Shown here in pieces: positions 9,191 to 18,693 of a stretch of 54,350 bases of DNA. Position 1 is the first letter of the stretch; every line of letters begins with the position of its first letter. The stretch spans positions 1 to 54,350 of the forward strand of contig NZ_JAIVFQ010000051.1 of the NCBI RefSeq assembly GCF_020829495.1, written 5' to 3'. The translations under genes and the position numbers were made by a program. The notes beneath the pieces are model-generated. The model did not search any database, was not told where the DNA came from, and worked only from the letters and a program-made list of their open reading frames with translations. Origin of the DNA: Nostoc favosum CHAB5714. Its GTDB lineage: Bacteria; Cyanobacteriota; Cyanobacteriia; Cyanobacteriales; Nostocaceae.

Positions 9191-10819
9191 ATGAGTGAAT
9201 TTTCTATATTTGTTATTGAAAAAAAATCAATTGAAGAAGTTAAAAGTAATTTCCGAGGTAGAGAGTTAAAGTTATGGTCTAATGAAGAAAAATCAATTGA
9301 AAAAATTAAAACTAATTTTCAGGATAGAGAGTTATGGTCTAATACATTTGTTACTTTAGAAAGCTTGGACATTTCAACAAAAGCAAATGTACCTTTTAAG
9401 CAAATTCAGGTGAGTAATCAGACGACACTGCTTGATGTAATTAAACAGTATAAAGAAAATATTACTGATTTCAATCCTTTTGTTATTAAAGAATATATAG
9501 ACTCTACCATTGAATACGGTTATGTATTGGAAAGAACTCAAAATTCTCAGTCGTCAGTTGATAATGATATACATAGTAAAATAAATTTAGAAAAATATTA
9601 TCAAACAAAAGTTACGGATTTAGGTTTTTTGGATGGAGAAGTAGTTGTATTAAATAATATTGAGGTTTCAAGAAAATATAAGTACAATTATAATAACGTT
9701 AATTATTGTCTGGCTTTGGTTCCTAGGGTAGTGGATTTTCTTTCAATGGTTCGTGAGTCTCCCTCAACCAATGAAGATGGTTTACATATAGTATTGTTGT
9801 ATACAGATGCTGATAAAGAGTTTTCCTGCTTTGTGAGAGAGTCATATTCAGATATTCATGTACTTTCAGGTTCAAGGTTTAAGGTATATGCTATTGAAAA
9901 CTTAAATAACTCTAAAAATCTTAAAGAATCTCTCAAATATTGGAAATCCTTATTGTCTCAAAAACTATATATTGTTTGGTCATCACTTGGTTGGTTAAGT
10001 TTAAAGCCTTATGATAAAACTGAAATTTATAAAATTGCTAACCATTTAGGAATTACTGAAGAAAACATTCCCTGTATAGCCGTATTTGATATCCTAGAGT
10101 ATGATCGTGTTTTTGTCTTTCCAATATCAAAGACAGACATTAACATTAAATTCTTTAGAACCTTATTTAGTAATTTAAATAAAATTATTGATAAAGTAAA
10201 TGAAAGAGTGGAAAATTTAAGAACTAAATCTTTATTATCTTCTCAAAATACAGATAGAAAAAACGACGATAACAAAATACTTGCAATACTTCAAGAGGAA
10301 TACGTAAAGTTGAGGGAAAGGTTGTCTCAAATTTCACTGATTGAAACCAATCCAAACGCTAATTATTATATATTTAACTGTGAAGGTCAAAAGGTGATTG
10401 TTACTATGAATGATTCCAGCCATAAAACCCAAAATATCACAGCTGGTGGAGATATTATTGCTAGCGAACAAGCTTTCAATTTAGGTGAGATTAGTGGTCA
10501 GGTTACAGGTACTATCAACGAATTACCTACATCACCTGAACCAGAAAAACCTGGAATTAAGGAATTATTAACGCAATTACAAGCAGCGATTGAAGCTGAA
10601 GAAAATTTAACACCTAAGGATAAAGAGAAAGCACTAAAACAAGTAAAAGCCTTAGCAGAAGCATCACAAAACCCTAACAATGAAGAAAAACAGAATTTAG
10701 CTGATACAGCTATTACGATGTTAAAAGGTGTGATTCTTGCTTTACCCCAAACAACGGGTTTGTTTGAAGCTTGGAACAATCTGTCACCAATAATTTCCAA
10801 ATTTCTAGGTATAGGCTAG
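9191..10819 (+). CDS. Cargo protein with cyanobacterial effector-type C-terminal domain
   Basis: A 542-residue protein, clearly more AT-rich than its neighbours and on the opposite strand to the conjugation operon it interrupts. Its first 52 residues hold an internal duplication (KSIEEVKSNFRGREL and KSIEKIKTNFQDREL). Residues 60-400 match nothing I recognise and have no membrane helix. The last 130 residues begin with a glycine/asparagine beta-like stretch (ITAGGDIIASEQAFNLGEI), then a helical domain (PGIKELLTQLQAAIEAE ... LKGVILALP ... ISKFLGIG). From memory that domain occurs at the C-terminus of many cyanobacterial conflict or signalling proteins. A defence or toxin role is inference only. 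The ATG follows gcaagtagaag, a modest ribosome site. Confidence 0.7.
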   Translation: MSEFSIFVIEKKSIEEVKSNFRGRELKLWSNEEKSIEKIKTNFQDRELWSNTFVTLESLDISTKANVPFKQIQVSNQTTLLDVIKQYKENITDFNPFVIKEYIDSTIEYGYVLERTQNSQSSVDNDIHSKINLEKYYQTKVTDLGFLDGEVVVLNNIEVSRKYKYNYNNVNYCLALVPRVVDFLSMVRESPSTNEDGLHIVLLYTDADKEFSCFVRESYSDIHVLSGSRFKVYAIENLNNSKNLKESLKYWKSLLSQKLYIVWSSLGWLSLKPYDKTEIYKIANHLGITEENIPCIAVFDILEYDRVFVFPISKTDINIKFFRTLFSNLNKIIDKVNERVENLRTKSLLSSQNTDRKNDDNKILAILQEEYVKLRERLSQISLIETNPNANYYIFNCEGQKVIVTMNDSSHKTQNITAGGDIIASEQAFNLGEISGQVTGTINELPTSPEPEKPGIKELLTQLQAAIEAEENLTPKDKEKALKQVKALAEASQNPNNEEKQNLADTAITMLKGVILALPQTTGLFEAWNNLSPIISKFLGIG

Positions 10820-11308
10820 GTAATATCTACAACCTCGACAATTTTGGCTCAAAGTAGCCTGATTAGCGATCTCTGTGGCAACTGTTCTAGTAGCATATTT
10901 ACCAAGGTCTTCACGGATACCATAAGAGCTTTGACCATTGGTTTTGTTCTCCAAAGTTTCAGACAGCACGGCACCAGGGTCGTTGTTGGCTGAACCGTTC
11001 ATGATTCCTGCCAAAACTTTGTTTAAATCTGGAATTTGAATTGCACCCAAGGTAGAATTGAGCAAATTGCCAAGAGGATTAAATAGGTCATTTTGAGCGA
11101 AATTTTTGACATCTCCCACAAAATCACTGATTTGAGATGCTGTGTCTGAGGTGAAAATACTACTACCAGTAGTTTTGTTACTAACAGCAGCAGCTACTGG
11201 ATCTCGACCGTTGTCTTGAGTGCGAGCAAGGGCTGGACTAGGGATAGAACCAAGTTCAAAAATTAGAATCAGTGCTATCAATCTGATAAAGGTAAGTTTA
11301 GATTTCAT
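10805..11308 (-). pseudogene. VirB5/TrbJ-like secretion protein, C-terminus replaced by insertion
   Basis: A 167-residue frame with a signal peptide (MKSKLTFIRLIALILIFELG, cleavage near PALA/RTQ) and a mostly helical exported body. Position between virB4 and the VirB8-like remnant suggests the VirB5/TrbJ family, minor pilus or channel-assembly proteins. Native sequence runs to NQATLSQ. It then switches to NCRGCRYYLAYT, encoded by inserted DNA, and stops. The real tail is found 1.9 kb away at 8791-8984. The ATG has a good ribosome site (aaggaaggtgaatc). The truncated product could still be secreted. Confidence 0.65.
10843..10926. repeat. 84-bp imperfect direct repeat, right copy
   Basis: Matches 8901-8984 with four substitutions and no indels. 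It lies in frame inside the 3' end of the VirB5-like gene. The length and divergence are far beyond a normal target-site duplication. Confidence 0.9.
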
Positions 11309-11341
11309 GATTCACCTTCCTTAATGCAGTTTTTAGATATA

Positions 11342-14300
11342 TCAACTTGCAATCAGGCTACTTTCAGCCTGTTGGCCATCGTTACTTTCTTGGCGATCGC
11401 CTTCTCCTTGCAGAGATGCTCCGCTTTGGTGGAGACTGTCCGCAGGACTTACGGCTGGGTGTAGCCAATCGCGCAATACTGGGGTTTGATCTATCTCTTT
11501 GCCAATATGCTTAAAGCCTCTGTTTTCCTTCAAAGCAGGAATGTAAGCATCGGTAAATGCTCTCAGTCCTAACAAATTGCCTTTAGCGGTATTTGGATAC
11601 TGAGCCATCACCCGTTCTCGTGCTTCCCGTTCATCTTGGTTATTGGCAACACTGGCCAGCATCATTTCTCCAGGGTAAAAGCGGGTACGCCAGAATCTAC
11701 CACCTGTTTCTACTAGCCAACAAGAATAAAGGTCGCTGGTACGGGGCAAAAATGCTTCAGTTGCATTCTGACTGATAATATTGACGGGATAGCCCAGATA
11801 CTGTTGGAAAGAAGCAATACCGCTACTGGTAATACGTCCGGTAATCCGATAGGTCATGTTCTGCATAATTTGAGCGCCTGTCGAACACTCGCAAATGGTA
11901 TCCGGGTCTTGGGACATCAGCAGAACAGCAATGCCTTCTTTCCTTCCCGTGGCACAGGTTTCGCCTATAATCTGGGCAAAGCCATCTTTACGTAACAATA
12001 CGGAAAGCTCATCGCCAATAAACAAACTCTTAGGATGGGATAGGGCGTTACGGATACAGGCACTATGGCCGTTAATTGCCATCAAGTAAGCATCCTGTTC
12101 GTTATTCAATCCACTGAGAGCAAAGAATTTAATCGCCGGTAATGGGGAAAAAGTGCTGGGACGAGCGATCGCTTTCCCCAACCTAGATGCTAGTAAAGCG
12201 CTAACCTGATTTTGGATTTGGTTGAGTGCCTGTCGGTCAATCTCTTCAAAGGATCTCAGATTAAGGCGCTCTCTAGTACAGAACTTGACGAAATCTGGTA
12301 GCGTGGGTATCTGCTGCCATTCTGGTGAAAGCCAACCCATCTCGAAGGCTCGGTTGTAACGAGTAATAATTTCTGCGTCTTTTAAAAATACGTCCAAAGC
12401 TTTGACTAGCAAGGCATCAACCCGTTGAGCTAAATGGGGGTTTTCGACTTTACCCATTGCGTTGCCTATGGCGGGCGAAGCCATCGCTGTTAATGCTTTG
12501 CGAATAAAGTCTTTCCAAGATTCCATGCGCCGTTCCCGTTCTGACTTGTCGAACCGTCGCAAATCTGGCGGTTCCAGTAGGTTACTGCTACCACTGGAAA
12601 TATCGTAATATGCTCCTTGCTCGCCCAAAAGCTCAATTGCCGTTTTGAAAGTGCTGTTACCACTGGCAGAGATATCCATACCAACTACGGGAATATTGTT
12701 CGCTAATGCCTCTAGAGCAAAACGCCATCCCAAAACGCTCTTTCCTGATCCGGAAGTACCTGTAATTAGAGCGCGTCCAATCTGCTGGTGAAATAAGTCA
12801 ACATAAATAGGCTTGCCACCACGACTGGTAAGGAATTCCACACCCTGTTTATCAATGTCCTTGGGGACAGTTAGGGGCATAATCCCAGCCACAGTATGGG
12901 TATCTAAAGTTATTCTGCGTTCGCTGAGATTGCCTCCGTGCAGCAACCATTTGCAGGTAATCGGCAGGGTTTGCAGCCAAATTTCCCAAGCAATATTACG
13001 CTCTCGAATTACTTTGGCAGTCTCAAAACTGTTAGCTAACAAGTTGCAAGCGTGGGTTAACTCTTGGGCGCTGTGACGATAAACTAGAAATACAGGCGCA
13101 CAGTGCAACGCTTTTGTCCCTTCATAAAGTCGTCGTTGGGCTTCAAAGGATTCCTCCTGTTTGATTTCTGCTCCAACGTCCCGTCCCTGTCCTTTGGTTA
13201 TGGCTAAAGTGCGGGCTGTTTTGGATTGTTTTGCCTGACGCGCTAGGTTGTCTTGGATTAAGAAGTCGTTGCTGCGGCTGATTTCAATCCAAGCTTCTGT
13301 ATCGTGGACGTAGCTGGAAGCAAGGATTTTCCAGACCCACTTTAGCTGTTCTTGGGCATTAGACCAACCGACGGGGGGATCTGTTACGACCATGACTCCA
13401 CAAACCTTGCTTTTACCTGTGAGGTAAACTCGGTCATTATCTCCCCGATGTTCGGGACAAGCGGAACGTCCCTGTTGTCCTTCAATCAGTAATGTACAAA
13501 TGTGTTTATCGGTGGTTAGGGTTTCTGTTAACTCCAGTCCCGTCTCAGTCTCCTTCAGTGTAATGACTTGAGGAATAGGAGGTGCTGCACCCTCATTAAA
13601 TCGATTCCAAAGCCACTGCCACAAATCTGTAGCATTGCAAGGTGTTACTTCTAAGCCAATTTTGGTATTGAGCAGCAATTTCCACTGGATAAATCCTTGC
13701 TGAAACCCTTGCAGTAAAAGCTTTTTGAAAAAGTCCTCTTGGTAAATGCGTTTGTTCCCTGTAATCAATTCAACTGCCCAAGAGCCAAATTTTCTGCATT
13801 TTTCAATCAGTCCACCCACAAAATCCTTTTGCTGTGAACCAGCTTCATCATCGCTCGTCCAAGTACAGAAGGCGATTTGGTTCCAGATTTGGCGAGAACC
13901 TGCTTCCTTGAGTTGTTCCACCCGCAATTGCTCGTTGCGAAGCAGCACAGAAACTGGTTTCAAGTGGCAATCGTCTGCTAAGGCAGTAAGTGGGGTTTGG
14001 CGTTTATGGGGTACTTCCTTGGTAGAGCCTGTCTGTAGGGAATATGACTCAGTATCATCACTATAACAGCCTGTACAAAAAGTAATTTTTTCACCGGGAG
14101 GTAGTTCTTTCAAACCCTCTTCGATAGAGTGGGCAAATTCGCTGACTTCATTTTCATGTAGTATGTCATGCAGTCCAGCGATGCGAAACCCAAACACGAG
14201 TTGATACTGAGAGTTGCCTTTATCCAATAACAGGGCAGCCACTTCACGATCATCCTTCTTAATTTCTGCAATACAGCAGATGTTTACCTCATTTTGGAAG

Positions 14301-14710
14301 GGCATGAGCTTACTTTTGCCTCCATATTGATTCGGTACAATCAGCGGCTTGAATCGGATTTGCACTTGCGAGTCTGCGTAACGCCGACGCACCCACCAGG
14401 GTCGATATTCGGGAATCGGTGAGATGTAAATGCTGTTACTATTGCACCACTCTGTTCCCGGTGGATTACGCCATCGATCTAAAAACTGATGGGGCTGTTT
14501 GCCTGTGAGAATCCACCAACTAATAATTAGCCAGAAGGAGGTGGCAAAGAACCAACCCATACCTAAACTGAGTAAACCATTGGTGAGAACATAGCAAACT
14601 ACAATGATGGCAATCCAAGGAAGTAGCTGTTCAGCCGGAATTGGCCCAATGCTGGCTTGCTTGCCTAGAATCCGATTGACTTTGATGAATTCTTGATTGT
14701 CTTGTGCCAT
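11342..14710 (-). CDS. virB4: VirB3-VirB4 fusion: conjugative transfer ATPase
   Basis: A 1122-residue protein. Residues 30-72 contain two close membrane helices followed by a QPHQFLDRW motif, the layout of a VirB3 inner-membrane protein fused to VirB4. The middle is the VirB4 N-terminal domain. The ATPase core has Walker A GTSGSGKS at about 651-658 and Walker B SLFIGDELSVLL, then ATGRKEG and SQDP motifs. VirB4 energises pilus and substrate transport at the inner membrane. Two dispersed-repeat units are embedded in frame: one in the ATPase domain (AMASPAIGNAMG) and one near the C-terminus (VSPADSLHQSGAS). The frame is intact, so it may function. It is preceded by a VirB2-like gene and followed by the VirB5-like gene. 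Confidence 0.88.
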   Translation of the reverse strand: MAQDNQEFIKVNRILGKQASIGPIPAEQLLPWIAIIVVCYVLTNGLLSLGMGWFFATSFWLIISWWILTGKQPHQFLDRWRNPPGTEWCNSNSIYISPIPEYRPWWVRRRYADSQVQIRFKPLIVPNQYGGKSKLMPFQNEVNICCIAEIKKDDREVAALLLDKGNSQYQLVFGFRIAGLHDILHENEVSEFAHSIEEGLKELPPGEKITFCTGCYSDDTESYSLQTGSTKEVPHKRQTPLTALADDCHLKPVSVLLRNEQLRVEQLKEAGSRQIWNQIAFCTWTSDDEAGSQQKDFVGGLIEKCRKFGSWAVELITGNKRIYQEDFFKKLLLQGFQQGFIQWKLLLNTKIGLEVTPCNATDLWQWLWNRFNEGAAPPIPQVITLKETETGLELTETLTTDKHICTLLIEGQQGRSACPEHRGDNDRVYLTGKSKVCGVMVVTDPPVGWSNAQEQLKWVWKILASSYVHDTEAWIEISRSNDFLIQDNLARQAKQSKTARTLAITKGQGRDVGAEIKQEESFEAQRRLYEGTKALHCAPVFLVYRHSAQELTHACNLLANSFETAKVIRERNIAWEIWLQTLPITCKWLLHGGNLSERRITLDTHTVAGIMPLTVPKDIDKQGVEFLTSRGGKPIYVDLFHQQIGRALITGTSGSGKSVLGWRFALEALANNIPVVGMDISASGNSTFKTAIELLGEQGAYYDISSGSSNLLEPPDLRRFDKSERERRMESWKDFIRKALTAMASPAIGNAMGKVENPHLAQRVDALLVKALDVFLKDAEIITRYNRAFEMGWLSPEWQQIPTLPDFVKFCTRERLNLRSFEEIDRQALNQIQNQVSALLASRLGKAIARPSTFSPLPAIKFFALSGLNNEQDAYLMAINGHSACIRNALSHPKSLFIGDELSVLLRKDGFAQIIGETCATGRKEGIAVLLMSQDPDTICECSTGAQIMQNMTYRITGRITSSGIASFQQYLGYPVNIISQNATEAFLPRTSDLYSCWLVETGGRFWRTRFYPGEMMLASVANNQDEREARERVMAQYPNTAKGNLLGLRAFTDAYIPALKENRGFKHIGKEIDQTPVLRDWLHPAVSPADSLHQSGASLQGEGDRQESNDGQQAESSLIAS
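11415..11461. repeat. Small dispersed repeat inside virB4
   Basis: Contains gtccgcaggacttacgg, shared exactly with 48121-48137 and nearly with the repeat at 21964. It is translated in frame as the C-terminal tail of the VirB4-like ATPase. Confidence 0.65.
12459..12488. repeat. Small dispersed repeat inside the virB4 ATPase domain
   Basis: The unit gcgttgcctatggcgggc followed by gaagccatcgct adds about ten residues (AMASPAIGNA) without breaking the frame. Related to 41134-41167 and 54023-54050. Confidence 0.6.
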
Positions 14711-14916
14711 ATTTTTGTAATTCTCTAGTGCTGCATTAGTAGTCAGTCAACCAAGAAGTGACAAGTGAAGATAAGGGGGAGAATAGGACTTTTCTTCTTG
14801 TCAATAACCTCTCAAAGTTTTCTAGATCAACTATGCTCATCCCCCACTGATGAATTCTGACGAATGTTTTCTGACTTTTGAATTCTTATTTAATGGGTAT
14901 AAAATTCAAGTTGGGT

Positions 14917-15552
14917 TTACCTGATGGCTGATGTTGTTCCTGTGCCATTACCGACAAATATGAAAGTGATGACATCAATGGCAATTACGATGGAGAACGC
15001 TAAACCAACTTGAGTAACAATCGGTCGCCAGTCGTTACCTTGCTGTGCTTGGTTATAGGCAAATAGAGAAGCAGCAGCAACCAGCAGCAAGAATGCACCT
15101 CGGATGAGGTTGAATGTTAAACCAACAACGTTGGCATCCAAAGTGCTAGTGGAACCGCCTCCGGCTTGGGAACTTTGTTGGGCTAAATTGTTGAAGAAGC
15201 TTTCTAACCCGCTTAAGAAAATAGCTTGGGCTGGAGTTGTAAAAGTATCGAGTAAAGCGGTAACAGTGATAATGGCGGCAACAATATGCCAGAAGCGAAT
15301 TTTTCTACCTAAATACTTTTCTAGAATTGGTACTGTCCGAATTACATACCCAATACTCAAGAAAACAATGGTGGCACATCCCAAAATAGTGACGAATATG
15401 GGTTTGGTAGCTAACAAATAAATTCCAATCGCAAGACATAGTAAAATGAAAAGTAAGTCCGTGCGGTTGATTTTCAGGTTTCTCAAGTTGGTTGAAAATT
15501 TACGAGATGGCAGCAGTTTTAACTGAGAAATGTGAGATTTTGTGTTGTTCAT
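14917..15552 (-). CDS. VirB2/pilin-like polytopic membrane protein
   Basis: A 211-residue protein with about five hydrophobic segments (about 33-50, 53-70, 88-105, 150-170 and 183-203). A TPAQA processing-like motif before IFLSGLESF, followed by two hydrophobic helices separated by a short polar loop, is the layout of VirB2/TrbC-type pilin subunits; the extra N-terminal helices are unusual. Position directly upstream of the VirB3-VirB4 fusion matches virB2 in other transfer operons. A VirB6-like membrane component is the alternative. It lies 206 bp before virB4. Confidence 0.55.
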   Translation of the reverse strand: MNNTKSHISQLKLLPSRKFSTNLRNLKINRTDLLFILLCLAIGIYLLATKPIFVTILGCATIVFLSIGYVIRTVPILEKYLGRKIRFWHIVAAIITVTALLDTFTTPAQAIFLSGLESFFNNLAQQSSQAGGGSTSTLDANVVGLTFNLIRGAFLLLVAAASLFAYNQAQQGNDWRPIVTQVGLAFSIVIAIDVITFIFVGNGTGTTSAIR

Positions 15553-15574
15553 TTTTTTGTTCTCGTTTGTAGAA

Positions 15575-16606
15575 TTAAACTTGCATTTCTGGTTTGCTAG
15601 CTTTTCTTTGAGTTTGTTTCTGGCGTTGCCTTGCAGTATCTTTATCAGTCTGGGCTTGGGTAGAGCGAGTTGATTGCTGATTGTCCAGCAGCGTTTCTAT
15701 CTCACGCAGGGGGATGCTACACTGCAAAATCTCCGGGGGCTGCCCTGGTACTAAAACGGCATCAAGCTGTTCCAAAACACCTTGTCCAACCGCAATTCCC
15801 AGAGATGCCAGTTGACCTGTTAAGCCTGCCAAATTCACCCCATTCACTTCTCGTCCATTGGTGGCAGCTGTGGCACTTAAACGCGAAGCTTCGTCTAGAG
15901 GTTCTCTGGATTTGGAGTTTTTAGCAGCAGTTTTATTGGTATTAGCTCTGTTCTGAGTTTTAGAGGATGTTTTAGGCTGAGAATTACTTTGGGTTTTAGT
16001 TGAAGTTTTGGCTTGAGTTTTAGTTTGGGCTGCGCTAATACGACTAACAGATGGTTCGTCTTCTTCACCTAAGTCATCTAAGTCGTCAAGTTTAGTGTTG
16101 AAATCATCATTTAATAGGTCGTCAAGTTCGTCATTTATATCATCTTTTTCTTCATCTAAATCGAGTAGGTCATCTTCTAATTCATCATCGAGATCGTCTA
16201 GTTCTGTTTCAGCAAAACCGCAAATTTCAGCAATGTTAGAAGGGGTGAAGTAGTTTTCATCTTTGCTGGTAATTCCTTCGAGGTTTTTAATCAGGTATTT
16301 GCCACTGGTTCTATGGTTGGGATCATTGGTGAGGTAGAAACGATAGCCTCTAATCTCGTCATCATCCCCACCTCCTACACAGAGTTCTACTGTGATGGGG
16401 GCTTTACCCGATTCCTGGCTGTAGTTTTCTACATAGGCTTTAAAGTCTTCGTGGGACTGGATAGAATCATCCTGAATTGAGGATGCGATCGCTTTATCCA
16501 ATGTGTTTTCAATATGGCGGAGTTTACGGCGATCTGTCAGGTTTTCCCATGAGCGATTTTGAGAATTTTGTCTTTGCTTAGGTTTGGTCAGTGTTTTGGT
16601 AGCCAT
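15575..16606 (-). CDS. Charged hypothetical protein at the head of the transfer operon
   Basis: A 343-residue soluble protein of unknown function. Residues 1-30 are basic. Residues 60-130 form a compact domain (PITVELCVGGGDDDEI, YRFYLTNDPN, YFTPSNIAEICG). Residues 132-185 are an Asp/Glu/Leu repeat (DDLDDELEDDLLDLDEE), followed by a Lys/Thr/Gln low-complexity linker and a short C-terminal domain (AGLTGQLASLGIAVGQGVLEQL). The acidic repeat recalls the small proteins at 46584-47841. It ends 22 bp before the VirB2-like start, so it is probably the first gene of the secretion operon. A regulatory or coupling role is only inferred from position. Confidence 0.75.
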   Translation of the reverse strand: MATKTLTKPKQRQNSQNRSWENLTDRRKLRHIENTLDKAIASSIQDDSIQSHEDFKAYVENYSQESGKAPITVELCVGGGDDDEIRGYRFYLTNDPNHRTSGKYLIKNLEGITSKDENYFTPSNIAEICGFAETELDDLDDELEDDLLDLDEEKDDINDELDDLLNDDFNTKLDDLDDLGEEDEPSVSRISAAQTKTQAKTSTKTQSNSQPKTSSKTQNRANTNKTAAKNSKSREPLDEASRLSATAATNGREVNGVNLAGLTGQLASLGIAVGQGVLEQLDAVLVPGQPPEILQCSIPLREIETLLDNQQSTRSTQAQTDKDTARQRQKQTQRKASKPEMQV

Positions 16607-16921
16607 AGGTACTCAAAGCTGATTGCCTTAAGAGTTAGCCTAACAAGGCTTGATCTGGAAACAGCTAGACCAAATGGCGATTTATAAGTTGTCCAGTTGG
16701 CTATTAACGTAAGTCGTTAGTTAAACAAAAGGTGACTCCGCTTCATTACAAGGTGGAGTTTTGTATTTTATTTAATCCACGTTCCTTAGTCATTAGTCCT
16801 TTTTCCTTAGTTTTTTGAATTTGTTTTTGACTAATGACTAATTCCGTATTTCTTACAAGCAGTAGGGGCGGGTTAACAGATATGATCCATCATTCATGAA
16901 TGTCTCGCTTAACCCGCCCCT
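16607..16921. other. Intergenic region between transfer operon and helicase remnant
   Basis: 315 bp without a gene. It probably contains the promoter of the minus-strand operon next to 16606. It includes the repeated words cattagtc/gactaatgacta near 16790-16840 and the GC-rich hairpin at 16862-16923. No riboswitch or tRNA was seen. Confidence 0.5.
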
Positions 16922-16923
16922 AC
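16862..16923. repeat. Hairpin repeat element at the edge of the helicase remnant
   Basis: Perfect inverted arms gtaggggcgggttaa (16862-16876) and ttaacccgcccctac (16909-16923), 32 bp apart, with a smaller palindrome attcatgaat in the loop. GTAGGGGCG-ended elements are common short interspersed hairpins in filamentous cyanobacteria. The open frame of the helicase remnant begins exactly at its right arm. Confidence 0.75.
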
Positions 16924-18688
16924 CACCTCTGCACTTCATCTTGAAGAAAAGTATCAATTAGTAGTTGACCTTGCTCAATTATCAGACAAAACAAACTATT
17001 CGCCAATTAATGCTGAAGCACTGAAATGTGTTTCAGGTATTAGCAATAAGATATTTAATGATTTACAAATTAATCAAACATCAAATGCTGTTATTCATTT
17101 AAAAAAAGATAAAATAGAAACTTATATATCAGAATTGAATAAAAGTGACATTCACATCCTATGTTTTTCTAATGAAAACGCACATAAAATCAATTTATGG
17201 ATTAAAAGAAAGCTATTAAATTTAGGCGAAAATCTTGCTGTTGGTGACATTGTATTATTCTACAATAATATTAATGTAGATAATCATGATCCATTTGCTC
17301 CTATAACATCAATTTATAATGGTGATTTTGGAGAAATAAGCACAATCTTTGAAGCAAGCAAACAAGAAATAAAAATAAAAAATACATCAGTTACTTTAAG
17401 CTTTCAATAAGTCAATATTAAATTAAATATAACCAAAAAAGTTATCAGAGTATTACTCATAGAAAATTATTTAAATAATCCCCAAGCAGAATTGGGCAAA
17501 GAAGAGAAAATTGCCTTAAAAATTATCATTAACAATCAATTAAAGGAGGAAATTAACGCCTGTATTTTTGAACATTCAGATGAGTATAATCATCTCCGAG
17601 ACTCTGAAGAATATAGAGCATTAGAACTTGATATATCTAAGTTTAAGATCAGATTAGACAATGGAGAACAAGTTAAGACAAGGCTTGGAGAAAAAGAGAA
17701 AGAATTAAACCGTTTATTAAAGAACGCAAAAAAACAATACAGAAGTAAAATTAAGCTGCGACTCCAAAATGATCCTGCTAGTAACTACTTCAAGTTTAAA
17801 AATACTGCATTTATTCGATATGGTTATGCAATGACTGTACACAAATCCATGTCTTATAAATGGCCAAAAGTTGTATTTAATACAAATCAAGGGGAAAATA
17901 GAGGAAGAACTAATCAAAGCTATTTTAAGTGGTTATATACAGGTATTACTAGAGCTACTTCTCAGATTGTTTTATGCGGATATGAACCAATAACTCCTTT
18001 ATCTTATCCTAATCTTAAAATACAAAATTCCAGTGATAATAATAATTATAAAGATTTGGTGAAAAGTTATTTTATATCAAAACAAGATGCTGATTTAAGT
18101 AAGTTATTATTTGAATCTTTAAGCGAGGATTTAAAACAATATTTTGATGAGCAATTTAAAAATACCGTTTTAATAGGTTTAAGTTTATTTATTTCTCAAA
18201 AGATCAAATCTAGTAACTTCAAAATACAAGCAGTCAAACATAACCAATATCAAGAAATTTACGAAATTGCTGAAACTAAAAATCAAAACAAAACAGCAAG
18301 AATTATGTTTTCCTATAACAAGGATGGCGAGTTTAGTCCTCCGATTGTACAAAACGCAGAACCTCCACAGTTTAAGGATGAACTATTATTTCTATTGACA
18401 AGAAAGATAACTGTTTTTAATATCAGCTTAGAAAAAAAAGATGGGTGGAGAGAGAAACTATACAATAATTTAATCGAGAGATTAAGAAATAGACAAATTT
18501 ATTTTGAATATATTTCAGAAAATAATCGTCATGATTTGATAAAGTTATTCGGAACAAATGGAGATGGTAAATTATGTATTAAGTTTGATTACAACCAAGA
18601 AGGCTTTATTAGCACAATTACTGCCATTTATTGCGATGATCCTAATTTATGGAAGATATTTCAAGAAGTTATTCACGAGTACAATTAA
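16922..18688 (+). pseudogene. RecD/UvrD-like helicase remnant with internal stop
   Basis: The frame from 16922 reads LHLEEKYQLVVDLAQLS and runs to 17407, where a single TAA (17408-17410) interrupts it. The same frame then continues to 18688. After the stop come the C-terminal helicase motifs YGYAMTVHKSMSYKWPKV and YTGITRATSQIVLCG, diagnostic of superfamily 1 domain 2B. The N-terminal Walker A half is missing and replaced by a hairpin repeat, so the gene is both truncated and nonsense-mutated. A C-terminal 230-residue region past the motor has no recognised domain. Base composition is very AT-rich, like the gene after it, suggesting a transferred cargo pair. Confidence 0.8.
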
Positions 18689-18693
18689 CCACA

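Noticed and set aside
10498..10800. Minus-strand 100-codon frame within the cargo gene
   Set aside because: Antisense to the C-terminal domain of a gene with good support.
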